Assembly (NCBI GenBank): GCA_011365055.1
Contig: RDOG01000012.1
Coordinates: 62,001 to 126,000, forward strand
Direction: 5' to 3'
Length of the DNA stretch: 64,000 nt
Source: Promethearchaeota archaeon
GTDB taxonomy: Archaea; Asgardarchaeota; Lokiarchaeia; Helarchaeales; RDOG01
Part shown: positions 54,222 to 62,987 of the stretch, piece by piece
Position numbering within the stretch: position 1 is the first letter of the stretch
How the letters are laid out: the number at the start of each line of letters is the position of its first letter
Notes under the pieces: generated by a model
The model's database searches: none
Told to the model about the DNA's origin: nothing
What the model saw: only the letters and a program-made list of their open reading frames with translations
Made by a program: the position numbers and the translations under genes

Positions 54222-54330
54222 GGTCTGGTGGCCTAGCCAGGATAGGGCACTTGCCTCCTAAGCAAGTTGTCGAGGGTTCGAATCCTTTAATATGAGTTAT
54301 TAAAGGTCGGAAATCCCTCCCAGACCGCCA
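54222..54330 (+). tRNA. tRNA-Arg(CCU) interrupted by a 31-nt intron in the T arm
   Basis: Acceptor GGTCTGG pairs fully with CCAGACC (54320-54326). The D stem is GCCT/GGGC. The anticodon stem is CTTGC/GCAAG with loop CTCCTAA and anticodon CCT at 54257-54259, reading Arg codon AGG. The variable loop is TTGTC, the T stem GAGGG (54272-54276) and T loop TTCGAAT (54277-54283). The 3' half of the T stem, CCCTC, comes only at 54315-54319, after an intron. CCA is encoded (54328-54330). Mature length is 78 nt with CCA. All stems are perfect, so the gene is functional, not a pseudogene. Confidence 0.95.
54284..54314 (+). other. tRNA intron between nucleotides 60 and 61 (T-loop/T-stem junction)
   Basis: 31 nt; the exact boundary can slide by up to two C residues. 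Predicted pre-tRNA fold: T stem GAGGG/CCCTC, then a five-pair helix TTCGA with TCGGA (54307-54311, one T-G wobble), a 2-nt bulge AT (54282-54283) and a 3-nt bulge AAT (54312-54314), then a 9-bp hairpin CCTTTAATA/TATTAAAGG with loop TGAGT. This is close to the archaeal bulge-helix-bulge motif, with cuts after AT on both sides. Confidence 0.8.
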
Positions 54331-54336
54331 TTTTTT
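54331..54336 (+). terminator. T6 terminator of tRNA-Arg
   Basis: Six T residues immediately after the encoded CCA. Confidence 0.55.
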
Positions 54337-54345
54337 AGTGAATTA

Positions 54346-55035
54346 TTATTTTGTGATTTTTTTTACAGAATCTTCTAGACCTACTAGAACTATATCTGTC
54401 ATATCCAAAAATAATCCGTTCTCGACGATTCCTGGGCATGTATTTAACTCAATTTCTAATTTATAAGGATCCTTAATTTTATTAAATCTTGCATCGACTA
54501 TATAATTACCATTATCTGTAACAACTGGTCCAAGTTTTTTAACTGCGTTCCTAACAATAACTTCTGTGGTAAATTCTTTCAAAAAATTTACTACTTTTGT
54601 TAGGGCACACGGAATTACTTCGACAGGTAATGGAAATGTCCCTAAAACATCAACCATCTTGGAATCATCCACAATAATTATAAGTTTTTTGGCAGAAGAA
54701 TCCACAATTTTTTCTTGTGTGAGTGCTGCACCGCCTCCTTTAATCAAATTTAAATTCTGGTCAACTTCATCTGCACCATCAATTGCGAGATCGACATCAG
54801 GATATTCATTTAGTGTTGTAATAGGGATTTTATTATCCCTTAATAGAAAAAATGATTGTGAAGAAGTCGGAATCGCTTTGATTTTTAAACCTTCGTTTTG
54901 TATTCTCTCGTGAAGGAAACTTACAGCGTGTGCTATCGTTGTCCCAGATCCCATTCCTATGATCATATCGTCCTCTACATATTTGACTGCTTCCTTCGCA
55001 GCTTGAATTTTTGCTTTGGCGTTATTATAATTCAT
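54346..55035 (-). CDS. rpiA: Ribose-5-phosphate isomerase A
   Basis: Interconverts ribose-5-phosphate and ribulose-5-phosphate. 229 aa, the standard size. Substrate-binding loop G-M-G-S-G-T-T near residue 28, catalytic region I-D-G-A-D-E-V-D (Asp pair) at about 85-92 and G-G-G-A-A-L-T-Q-E-K with the catalytic Glu at about 99-108. It supplies ribose phosphate for nucleotides, as the neighbouring pyr and PRTase genes would need. Start ATG 55035; convergent with tRNA-Arg. Confidence 0.95.
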   Translation of the reverse strand: MNYNNAKAKIQAAKEAVKYVEDDMIIGMGSGTTIAHAVSFLHERIQNEGLKIKAIPTSSQSFFLLRDNKIPITTLNEYPDVDLAIDGADEVDQNLNLIKGGGAALTQEKIVDSSAKKLIIIVDDSKMVDVLGTFPLPVEVIPCALTKVVNFLKEFTTEVIVRNAVKKLGPVVTDNGNYIVDARFNKIKDPYKLEIELNTCPGIVENGLFLDMTDIVLVGLEDSVKKITK

Positions 55036-55192
55036 TTAAATTACTCCGATTTATAAAGTGAAAACATAATCACGATAATTGTATAATTTTTGAATTTTTT
55101 GTACTCTTTAATTGAAATAACTTAACCAAAAAATTAATTTTTATATCGAAAATTTAATTTAGTTATCCTTTAAATTAAATTTGGGAATCTAA

Positions 55193-55615
55193 ATGGATAA
55201 AAAAGTTGAAAATGAAAATAGAAAATCAGAAGAAGAATTAACTAAAGAAAATAGTGATGAGATTAAAAAAAAGCAAGAAATTGAAGAAGAGATGGAACCA
55301 AAAGATAAAACTTACGACCAATTAGGTCTTATTTTTTTCATAGGTTTTATTTTTTGTGTTTTTTATATAATTTTTAGTCAATTAATGGGATTATATCCTT
55401 TTCAGATTGAGGGTGAATTGATTGGAGGAACTTTTATAGGATCTGGAAGAATTTTTTTGGCAAATCCCGTTTTATTATACATAATTTACTGGATAGGGCT
55501 TGCCTTTTTATTACTAGGTTTTTATAGGATTAAATGGGAACCCCAATTGATAATTTTGATTGGCATAATAGGTGCATTAATCTTTTTTGCTTTTTTTATT
55601 CGTATTTATTATTGA
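55193..55615 (+). CDS. Small membrane protein with acidic N-terminal tail
   Basis: 140 aa: a highly charged Glu/Lys-rich cytoplasmic tail (1-42) then three hydrophobic helices (about 45-65, 95-113, 117-137). No conserved motif recognised. Its stop TGA is followed within 10 bases by the UDP-sugar dehydrogenase start, so the two are co-transcribed; a role in surface polysaccharide assembly is possible but only by position. Confidence 0.6.
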   Translation: MDKKVENENRKSEEELTKENSDEIKKKQEIEEEMEPKDKTYDQLGLIFFIGFIFCVFYIIFSQLMGLYPFQIEGELIGGTFIGSGRIFLANPVLLYIIYWIGLAFLLLGFYRIKWEPQLIILIGIIGALIFFAFFIRIYY

Positions 55616-55625
55616 GGGTTTAAGA

Positions 55626-56996
55626 ATGAGTGAAAAATATAAAGTAACATTTATTGGAACAGGTTATGTAGGACTAGTAACTGCAGCTTGCTTTGCAAAA
55701 ATTGGGATGGATAAAAAAGCGGAATTGGATTTAACGGTTTTTAATAATGATATTATTGAAGATAAAATAAATATAATAAAAAAAGGTCATTCTCCATTTT
55801 TTGAAGAAGGTTTTAATCCAATTTTAAAAGAAGTTATTGATAATAAGGTTCTCATTCCTGAATTGAATCTCGAAATGTGTGTAAAAAATTCTGATATTTT
55901 ATATATTTGTGTTGGTACTCCTTCTAAACCAACTGGTGAAGTTGATTTATCTTATATTAAAAATGTTGCAAAGGATTTGGGTAAAATTCTGAAGAGTATC
56001 GATTCTTATAAACGTGTCTGTGTCAAATCAACTGTCGTTCCTGAGACAACACGTGACATAGTTGGAAAAACTATTGAAGAGATCTCGGGGAAAAAAATTG
56101 GAAAAGATTTTGGTTTATTATTCATCCCGGAATTTTTAAGGGAAGGAAATGCGGTTGAAGATACATTAAACCCTGATCGAATCATCATTGGGGAACAAAA
56201 TGAAAATGATGGAATTTATATGGAAAAATTTTATAAAAATCTTTTTTATAATGTTCCAATTCTACGAATGAGTTTAGAATCTGCAGAAATGGTGAAATAT
56301 GCCGCCAATTGTTTCTTAGCAACAAAGATTTCATTTGCAAATGAAATAGCATCAATTGCAGAAAAAACGCATAATGTTGATGTGGGAGAGGTTATGAAAG
56401 GAGTTGGATCAGATTCAAGGATTTCTCCTAACTTTTTTAATGCTGGAGCCGGATTTGGCGGATCTTGTTTTCCAAAAGATGTCTCTGCATTTATATCATT
56501 TTCAAAGGAACGAGATTATGAACCCAGAATTTTAAAATCTGTATTGAATAAGAATTATGAACAAGCAATCCATGTTGTTGATCTTGCTCGTTCCCTAGTA
56601 TTAACATTCAAGGACAAAATAATTGCAATTTTGGGGCTATCATTTAAACCAGGGACTTCAGATATGAGAGAAGCTCCTGCTATTAAAATTATAAACAAAA
56701 TCCTTGAGGAAAATCCTAAATTAATAAAAGCATATGATCCCGTCGCGGTAGAAGAAGCAAAACAAGAGTTTGGAAATGCTATCACATATGCAGAATCAAT
56801 TGAAGAATGCTTAAAAGACAGCGATATTTGCATTATCGTTACCGAATGGCCACAATTCGCAAATATTAAACCCGAATTGATTAAAAACTTAATGAAAAAT
56901 AAAAATATCGTTGATGGGAGGAGAATAATCGACTCAAAGCTTTTTGAAAAGGAATTTCAAGTCAAAATAATTGGACGAGGAATTTTGTCCAAATAA
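55626..56996 (+). CDS. ugd: UDP-glucose 6-dehydrogenase family (UDP-sugar dehydrogenase)
   Basis: 456 aa from ATG 55626, which has GAGGG upstream; a longer TTG-started frame (55587) overlaps the previous gene and is not used. Oxidises a UDP-hexose twice to the uronate using NAD. Rossmann loop G-T-G-Y-V-G at 11-16, V-G-T-P at about 96-99, catalytic C281 in G-G-S-C-F-P-K-D, and C-terminal domain D-M-R-E-A-P. UDP-glucose or UDP-N-acetyl-mannosamine could be the substrate; UDP-glucose type is slightly favoured. Provides precursors for S-layer glycans. Confidence 0.92.
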   Translation: MSEKYKVTFIGTGYVGLVTAACFAKIGMDKKAELDLTVFNNDIIEDKINIIKKGHSPFFEEGFNPILKEVIDNKVLIPELNLEMCVKNSDILYICVGTPSKPTGEVDLSYIKNVAKDLGKILKSIDSYKRVCVKSTVVPETTRDIVGKTIEEISGKKIGKDFGLLFIPEFLREGNAVEDTLNPDRIIIGEQNENDGIYMEKFYKNLFYNVPILRMSLESAEMVKYAANCFLATKISFANEIASIAEKTHNVDVGEVMKGVGSDSRISPNFFNAGAGFGGSCFPKDVSAFISFSKERDYEPRILKSVLNKNYEQAIHVVDLARSLVLTFKDKIIAILGLSFKPGTSDMREAPAIKIINKILEENPKLIKAYDPVAVEEAKQEFGNAITYAESIEECLKDSDICIIVTEWPQFANIKPELIKNLMKNKNIVDGRRIIDSKLFEKEFQVKIIGRGILSK

Positions 56997-57130
56997 ATCG
57001 AAATGAATTTCTTCGACTATTCTTCCTTCCTTCCTAATTTTTAGTAGACATTTTTCTATCCTTCAAGCTATCTAATTTTGTCTCGTGATTCATATAAAAT
57101 ATGGATGTTATATTTATATGGGGAATAAAT

Positions 57131-57403
57131 TTGTGTTATAGAATAAAGAATCAAGAAAAAAAGATTTACTTATCCAAAAATAAAGCAATTGAATTGGCTT
57201 TGACAACGGAAATTCCAATTAATGAACCAATTTCATTGTTTGAAATTGCAATCATAATTTGGGACATACAAACGAGACCTTGGTATAGTTCAGAACTTGT
57301 TTCTATTTATAACATTAAATATTTTTTAAATGAATTAATCATTAAAGAACCAAGAAAAGTAATTGAATTGGAAAATGATTATTTTTTAATAAAATATCTC
57401 TAA
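57131..57403 (+). CDS. Hypothetical protein, about 90 aa
   Basis: Unrecognised. Lys/Glu/Ile-rich with a hydrophobic, Trp-containing core (I-I-W-D-I-Q-T-R-P-W-Y) and an I-K-Y-F-L-N-E-L helix; the order of helices and a terminal hairpin could be a winged helix. ATG at 57101 gives a longer product, but GGGGA at 57120 suits TTG 57131. It stands alone before tRNA-Leu. Confidence 0.45.
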   Translation: MCYRIKNQEKKIYLSKNKAIELALTTEIPINEPISLFEIAIIIWDIQTRPWYSSELVSIYNIKYFLNELIIKEPRKVIELENDYFLIKYL

Positions 57404-57412
57404 TTATTTCTA

Positions 57413-57421
57413 TTTTTTTTT
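57413..57421 (+). terminator. T-run after hypothetical gene
   Basis: Nine T residues 10 bases after the stop codon. Confidence 0.4.
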
Positions 57422-57497
57422 CTTATTTCTTTAATTCATAGGAAAAAATACAAGTTATTATAATCTTCTTTTAAAGCTAATTTTGTAATAAAAATTA

Positions 57498-57583
57498 TGG
57501 TGCAGGGGATGGGATTTGAACCCACGCAGGCCTATGCCACAGGAGCCTCAGTCCTGCTCCTTTGACCACTCGGAAACCCCTGC
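57498..57583 (-). tRNA. tRNA-Leu(GAG)
   Basis: On the minus strand: acceptor GCAGGGG pairs with CCCCTGC, D loop contains G-T-G-G-T, anticodon stem CAGGA/TCCTG around loop CTGAGGC with anticodon GAG (57547-57549, reading CTC/CTT). A long variable arm of the leucine type follows and the T arm is GTGGG-TTCAAAT-CCCAT. Discriminator A and an encoded CCA are present. No intron. Confidence 0.95.
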
Positions 57584-57765
57584 AAATTTTTCTAGTATTG
57601 CAGACTATTCACTAATAATTATGAGACAAGATATATCTAAATCAGAATCATTAAGACAATTTAAAATTTTTTGTTTGTTAAAACATCAAACCTTACCTAA
57701 TAAGAAAAAATTATAAATTAATCTTTGACATATTTAAATTAATTTAAAAGATATGTTATAGTCGA

Positions 57766-58647
57766 ATGACCTTGATTGAATATATAATTAACGTTATATT
57801 ATTGATTATAATTGGCCTTGCATTAGGTATAGGCGCAGGCTTTATAGGAGCTAGTGCAGTATCAATTGTCGTCCCAATTCTTTATGTTATCTTCAAATTT
57901 GATATTTTATTTGCATTAGGTACTAGTTTACTCGTTGATATTATAGGTGCTTCAATAATTGCATATTTATACTGGAAAAAAGATAATAGCGATTTAGAAA
58001 CAGGTGCAAAATTAGGATTAATTTCATTTTTTTTTGCTATTATTGGGGCATTAATTGCATTTCAAATTGCGGATTTTTCTGAAAGTGTCTATACGGGTAT
58101 TTTTAGTTGGTTTAATATATTCTTAGGTCTCTTAATAATTAGGGATGGTCAAAAAAGTTTAAAGAGAGAAAAGCAATTAGGAATTAAAATTAATGAAATG
58201 GAACAAGTACCAAAAAATAAATTTACAAAATGGTTAGAAGATGTTTCTCCAAGAACCAAAAATATCTTTTTAGTAGGAATTTCCGCGTGCATTGGTATTA
58301 ATGCAGGGATATTTGGAGCTGGGGGTGGATTTCTCATAACTATAATTTTGATATATTTGATGCAATATAAAATATTAAAAGCTGTTGGCACTGCAACTTT
58401 TATGATGGTTTTAACTGCTAGTGGAGCATTTATCCCATATTTCATTCGTTTTGGAATCGTGATGGGACCAGTTGCTCAAGGAATATCTGTTCTTTTTGCT
58501 AGTATAATTGGTGTATGCTCCATCCTAGGAGGAACTTTAGGAACGCAGGTCGCCCACAAAATATCTGAGAATTACCTAAAAATGATATTAGGTGTTTTAA
58601 TTATAATTTTTTCAATCCTTATGATTATTCAAGGATTTTTTTCCTGA
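57766..58647 (+). CDS. TauE/SafE-family anion exporter
   Basis: 293 aa, eight or so helices in two inverted halves. Both halves carry the family's glycine-rich loop after the first helix: G-A-G-F-I-G-A-S-A near residue 25 and G-A-G-G-G-F-L near residue 185. A basic, amphipathic linker joins the halves at about 120-160. Family members move sulfite, sulfonates or related organic anions, usually outward. Start ATG 57766; no metabolic partner adjacent, so the substrate is unknown. Confidence 0.87.
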   Translation: MTLIEYIINVILLIIIGLALGIGAGFIGASAVSIVVPILYVIFKFDILFALGTSLLVDIIGASIIAYLYWKKDNSDLETGAKLGLISFFFAIIGALIAFQIADFSESVYTGIFSWFNIFLGLLIIRDGQKSLKREKQLGIKINEMEQVPKNKFTKWLEDVSPRTKNIFLVGISACIGINAGIFGAGGGFLITIILIYLMQYKILKAVGTATFMMVLTASGAFIPYFIRFGIVMGPVAQGISVLFASIIGVCSILGGTLGTQVAHKISENYLKMILGVLIIIFSILMIIQGFFS

Positions 58648-58676
58648 TTATTAATTTGTATAATGTTCTAAGTAAG

Positions 58677-60791
58677 TTAAAATATTTTTTTACAAGCTTG
58701 ATTGATTTGATCCAATTCATAATGAATTGATTTATTATCTATTCTTTTTCGATGGCATGTTTTGGACATTTCTGCAAGTTTTAAATGAATTTGATTGGAT
58801 TGATCAAATTTAGGTATGTATAATTCAGTAACCGGTCTTTTATGAAAATGTCTATCACTTTTTAATATTTTTAATTTGTCATTAAACGAATCACTATTAA
58901 AAATCGAGCATAAATAATGTGCTTCATTTAAATTTTGAGTTGCAATATAATATAAAGTAATATCAATCAATATTTTAGAGCTTTCAGTCAGAACTACGCT
59001 TTTTAGATTCGATCCAGCTTCATTATAAACTACTTTAATTGGACTAAACATCTCTTCTTTTAATAAATCATTTTGATAATTCAATCTTTTAAAGATTGAA
59101 TCTAATCTTACATTATTACTACTTCTTGAATTTTGCCAAAAACTATTAATTAATTCATAAAATTGAGTTATTTCTTTATCTGCGGTATTTAAATTAATAA
59201 ATTGATAATTTTGAGAAGAAATATCTTGGGTAATTGGGAGTATTATTGTTTTAAAATTGATTATATTGAATTTATCAAAATTTCTAGACATTAATATAGA
59301 AAAAATATACTTTTCAAGGTTTTTTGTGTTTAATTTATAAAATTCATTCAATTTTTTAGATATATCCTTAGCTTCATTCCTCCAAAATCCCTTTGATCTT
59401 CCTAATATTTCATCATCTACCTTAAATATATATCCATTTTTATCATTTTTTTTAGATATAAAGAAAAATATTCTCGGAAAAGCAGAAAATCCTCTATAGC
59501 ACATATCTTCATAAGCTGAACCCTTTATTTCTCCAAGTTCAAGTTTATGCTTTTTTAAAACAAATTTTCCAACTTTTTCACCCTTTTTATATAATGGATA
59601 GAGATTTAGCTCTTCTTTAACCTTCTGACCCTCTATTATCTTTGTTTTTATCCGCTCATTTTTATTAAAATAAACGTCTTTACTTTTAACTCCCAACCAG
59701 GCAATGGTATCTGTACTAAAAACACGATCTTTAATTATATATAAAATGACATCACTAAATCCTTCAAATCTTCTAAATTTAGCCGCATGAGTTCCATTCA
59801 TCAAAGCTTGTGTAGTTAAAAACAATATCCTTCCTGAATTTTTTAAATATGAATTTACTACACGATAAAAGAAAATTGTAGAGATTTCTAAATTAGCAAT
59901 ATTTTTGGATTCAGGATTTATTTTGTATTTTTTTGCTAGATTTAAAATGTTTTCTTGTTGATCTGACGGTAATTCTTTATAAGTTAGCCAGGGTGGGTTT
60001 CCAATAATTAAATCACAAGATAAATCGCCATTATTTTCTTCCAAACAATTTTTTAATTCAAAATTTTGAAAAACTTGAAGCCAAACCTTCTCAAAATTTG
60101 AGATCTTTAAATATAGAATAATTAAACAATTTAATTTTGTACATGCAATAGCTAAGGGATTGATATCATAACCATAAATTTTTTTTAATGCATCAATTTT
60201 TTCATCATCATCCAAATTTGAATTTAAAATTCTTTTATATAAACCGAATATAAACGTCCCACTTCCACATGCAGGATCTAAAACTTGTTCCCCAATTTGA
60301 AACGAACTTTCTATGATTAAAAGATCACTCAACCATGTTGAAGTATAATATTCTCCCAATTTATATCTTTGATTAGTAGAAATGATATTTTGATAAAGTA
60401 ATTGAAACAAATCTTCTTCTTCAAAAATATCAATTAATTCTAATTTTCTTTTAAAATCATTAAAAATATTGTAAAGTTCTGGGAATTTTTTTATAAACCA
60501 CGAAATTTTTTTCATTTCAGGAAAATGCATTTCAAAATTATCAATTCTAAGGATCTTTAAATAAACTAACTTTAGAATTATATATACATAGATTTGATTT
60601 AGGAATAAAGTAGAATTTACAACTGAATTTGAGCCATAAATAGCCATGAAATCTGTTTTCCATTCAATAAATTTAGGATTTCTTCTAAAATTTTCTTTAT
60701 TTATGAAATTATTTGCTTCTTTAAAATAAGTCTCATATAAAGAACTTTTATTTCCTACAAAATTTTTTAATTGTGAATTATTTAGAATCAA
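58677..60791 (-). CDS. N6-adenine DNA methyltransferase (Eco57I/type IIG-like), solitary
   Basis: 704 aa. Motif I (SAM) D-P-A-C-G-S-G-T-F at 172-180 and catalytic motif IV N-P-P-W at 265-268 establish a gamma-class N6-adenine methyltransferase. A helical N-terminal domain precedes motif I. Residues about 420-700 are presumably the target-recognition domain. I see no PD-(D/E)XK nuclease motif and no restriction gene next to it, so it could be an orphan methylase or a type IIG enzyme with an unrecognised nuclease. Start is TTG 60791 behind GAGG. Neighbour downstream is TauE (convergent), upstream is a longin-like gene. Confidence 0.85.
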   Translation of the reverse strand: MILNNSQLKNFVGNKSSLYETYFKEANNFINKENFRRNPKFIEWKTDFMAIYGSNSVVNSTLFLNQIYVYIILKLVYLKILRIDNFEMHFPEMKKISWFIKKFPELYNIFNDFKRKLELIDIFEEEDLFQLLYQNIISTNQRYKLGEYYTSTWLSDLLIIESSFQIGEQVLDPACGSGTFIFGLYKRILNSNLDDDEKIDALKKIYGYDINPLAIACTKLNCLIILYLKISNFEKVWLQVFQNFELKNCLEENNGDLSCDLIIGNPPWLTYKELPSDQQENILNLAKKYKINPESKNIANLEISTIFFYRVVNSYLKNSGRILFLTTQALMNGTHAAKFRRFEGFSDVILYIIKDRVFSTDTIAWLGVKSKDVYFNKNERIKTKIIEGQKVKEELNLYPLYKKGEKVGKFVLKKHKLELGEIKGSAYEDMCYRGFSAFPRIFFFISKKNDKNGYIFKVDDEILGRSKGFWRNEAKDISKKLNEFYKLNTKNLEKYIFSILMSRNFDKFNIINFKTIILPITQDISSQNYQFINLNTADKEITQFYELINSFWQNSRSSNNVRLDSIFKRLNYQNDLLKEEMFSPIKVVYNEAGSNLKSVVLTESSKILIDITLYYIATQNLNEAHYLCSIFNSDSFNDKLKILKSDRHFHKRPVTELYIPKFDQSNQIHLKLAEMSKTCHRKRIDNKSIHYELDQINQACKKIF

Positions 60792-60827
60792 AAATTTGCC
60801 TCGTTTAAATTCAGTAAGACAATTACA

Positions 60828-61517
60828 CTAAAAATCTAAGGCATTCAATTTTTCTAAAATTAAATTTTTATGTCCCTTCAATACCAAACTTTTCCATTCA
60901 TCAAATTTTGCCTGAAATTCTCTCAACTTTTCGTCGGAAAACATAGAAAAGTTGATTTTCAATATTTCTTCTCTCCATTCATTTATTGAATTTATGAGCT
61001 TATTTTCATTCAATCCAAGCATAAGAATCCTTTGTTGGAATTCATTTATATTCTCTAAATACTGGCTAATTACTTTATTTTTTTTAACAAGTTGCTGATC
61101 AATAATATCAATAATTTCAATAATTATTTCTTCATTTTGTGTTTGGATGATTTGATCCGTATTTTTAGAAAAATCTTTAAATTCAGATAATTTTCCATTC
61201 CAATCATCAATTTTAGATTGATATTTTCTCAAAAAAATTGTTCCTATTTGATTTAGCTTGTGGTCAACATCTTGTTTCATTTCTATTCCAGAAATTCTAA
61301 AAATTATTGTTAAATTTCCAATCCTCTTATATTTAAAGATTATATCTGCTAATTTAATTTCTTCAACATCCCCTTTTTGAGAAACCTGTTTAGCAAATTG
61401 CGAAATTGCTAAAAGAAATGCTGATATCATCATATCATCGTCTTTTAAAGTCATATTATAAGTTCTTGAAAACATAGCTACGCCCGCTTCATTTATAATG
61501 TAAACCTTTTCGATCAT
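60828..61517 (-). CDS. Soluble longin-like domain protein with helical C-terminus
   Basis: 229 aa from ATG 61517, which lies behind GGAGTG; a longer frame begins at 61553. Residues 1-100 match the N-terminal pattern of the protein at 53.1-54.1 kb: M-I-E-K-V-Y-I-I-N-E-A-G-V-A-M-F, a helix, then strands ending in I-I-F-R-I. This resembles a longin domain. Residues 100-229 are charged helices, likely coiled coil, with no membrane segment. Cytosolic partner or paralog of the membrane-bound protein is an inference. Confidence 0.6.
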   Translation of the reverse strand: MIEKVYIINEAGVAMFSRTYNMTLKDDDMMISAFLLAISQFAKQVSQKGDVEEIKLADIIFKYKRIGNLTIIFRISGIEMKQDVDHKLNQIGTIFLRKYQSKIDDWNGKLSEFKDFSKNTDQIIQTQNEEIIIEIIDIIDQQLVKKNKVISQYLENINEFQQRILMLGLNENKLINSINEWREEILKINFSMFSDEKLREFQAKFDEWKSLVLKGHKNLILEKLNALDF

Positions 61518-61832
61518 TGATAACACTCCAGCATCTAGTCTAAATATTATCATACTTAATTTATCAAATTTTGGTATTTCATATAATTTTGGACATTGTT
61601 TGGATTTTTTACTAAATAATTTCAGAATCTATTTCAACAAAGATTTAGTTCGTATTATTAAAATTAAATGGAGAATTCAAATATCTGGAATAAAAAAGGA
61701 TCAAATTAAAACATAAAAATGCATATATTAGCGTAGCTTAATGAAATTAATTGTCATATTACAAAAATGATATTAATATCATAATTATATCAGAAAATAA
61801 ATTAAAAAAGAAAGAGATATAAAACATAAATT

Positions 61833-62153
61833 TTATAAATTCAGTGCAATTTGTCTCCAATTATCTATTCGCTTTTGTGAAAAACCTTGAATTTCCTGAC
61901 AATGAACTAAATCATAGGGATTTTTAATCCCAAATTGTTCTAACTTGAGTTTTGTTTTTGGACCGATTCCTCTAATCATTTCTAAGCTATAAGTTTTTAA
62001 AATTTCATGGGGATCTGCTTTGGTTTTAACCAGAAAATTATCTGATTTCGTATATTTATTTGTTTGAAAGATAACCCGCTCTAGATCTTTCAAAAGTGAA
62101 TAAACATTTGATTCCTCAATGAAACTTATTATTCTTTCAATCATATAAATCAC
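61833..62153 (-). CDS. Helix-hairpin-helix protein
   Basis: 106 aa. The C-terminal half contains two HhH motifs: I-R-G-I-G-P-K-T-K-L-K-L-E-Q-F-G-I and then I-Q-G-F-S-Q-K-R-I-D-N-W, the DNA-backbone binding loop pair found in many repair and topoisomerase proteins. The first 45 residues are helical. ATG 62153 or M4 are possible starts. Role in DNA repair or nucleoid is suggested but not specific. Confidence 0.72.
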   Translation of the reverse strand: MIYMIERIISFIEESNVYSLLKDLERVIFQTNKYTKSDNFLVKTKADPHEILKTYSLEMIRGIGPKTKLKLEQFGIKNPYDLVHCQEIQGFSQKRIDNWRQIALNL

Positions 62154-62534
62154 AAGTTAACGATTCTTATCGAGATCATTCATATTAAAAAAAAAACATA
62201 TATCTATGTATTACTTGAATAATACATCCAGGAATTTTTCAAAATATTCAAATTCTAAATAATATCACTATATAACAAAAATGCAAGCAAAATTCAATAA
62301 AAAATACTTAAAAATAGGATGAAGAACAGATCTATTCCCTCCAATTCGCATTAACAATTTCTGATAAATATATCAAATTTGGATTGATTTATATCCATTT
62401 AAAATAATTAATAGATCTCCAAGAAAATAAAAATTTGAATTACTTAATCCTTCTGATCTTGGAGAAATTTACAGTTCATTGCCTTTTATTATTATTAAAT
62501 AATAAAAAAGAAATAAAAAATAAAAAAATTACGT
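62154..62534. other. Gene-free stretch upstream of the HhH gene
   Basis: About 380 AT-rich bases. It contains an 8-bp perfect inverted repeat TCTCCAAG (62416-62423) and CTTGGAGA (62458-62465) with a 34-base gap, located downstream of the histone-like gene's stop. This could be a transcript-end structure or chance. No ORF, no tRNA. Confidence 0.4.
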
Positions 62535-62750
62535 TTATTCTGAAGGGACTATTCCCCTAAAATCTTTAGCTTGAAGAGTTTTTCGTTTATCCTTTTTTGC
62601 CTTTGTCATTGCTATGTCTAAAATCTTTTTTATTTGGTTATTAAGGGCAACACCATTAATGACTTCTCCAGCAACATTGCATTCTTTTGAATTGACATAT
62701 TTCCGAATAGCAGCTTTTACAAATAATGTCGGCTCTTTTTCTTTGCTCAT
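62535..62750 (-). CDS. Histone-fold-like small protein
   Basis: 71 aa. Sequence pattern: N-terminal helix (L-F-V-K-A-A-I-R-K-Y), a long central helix (L-N-N-Q-I-K-K-I-L-D-I-A-M-T-K-A-K-K), then K-R-K-T-L-Q-A-K-D-F, which matches the loop 2 and start of the last helix of archaeal histones (R-K-T-I-K-A-E-D). The first DNA-contact region differs (V-N-S-K-E-C-N). The final helix is short. Likely a nucleoid or transcription-factor-type histone-fold protein (dimer). Start ATG 62750 with AGGAGG at 62760-62765 on this strand. Confidence 0.65.
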   Translation of the reverse strand: MSKEKEPTLFVKAAIRKYVNSKECNVAGEVINGVALNNQIKKILDIAMTKAKKDKRKTLQAKDFRGIVPSE

Positions 62751-62987
62751 ATTTATTATCCTCCTATTAAGAATAATTAATTAGAAATTTTTTCAGTTGT
62801 TTATTTTTTTAAGCTTTCATCCTATTAAATATTATCAAGAAAATAAAGTTATAAAATTTTTCAATTTCCAAGATTTTAAAAAAATATTCCGCTTTTCGGG
62901 TTAGTCGTAAAGAAGATACAATTAATTTAACATTTTTTGTTTCAATATTTCCTATGTAAATTATGAAAACAATGAAGATAAAAAACC

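Noticed and set aside
54222..54330. tRNA-Arg as a broken pseudogene
   Set aside because: All stems are perfectly paired once the 31-nt insert is removed, CCA is encoded and a T6 terminator follows.
55587..55625. TTG-initiated N-terminal extension of UDP-sugar dehydrogenase
   Set aside because: It overlaps the upstream gene; GAGGG precedes ATG 55626 and the Rossmann strand begins right after it.
57516..57716. 66-codon ORF on the + strand
   Set aside because: It lies across tRNA-Leu(GAG) on the other strand and has no ribosome binding site or recognisable product.
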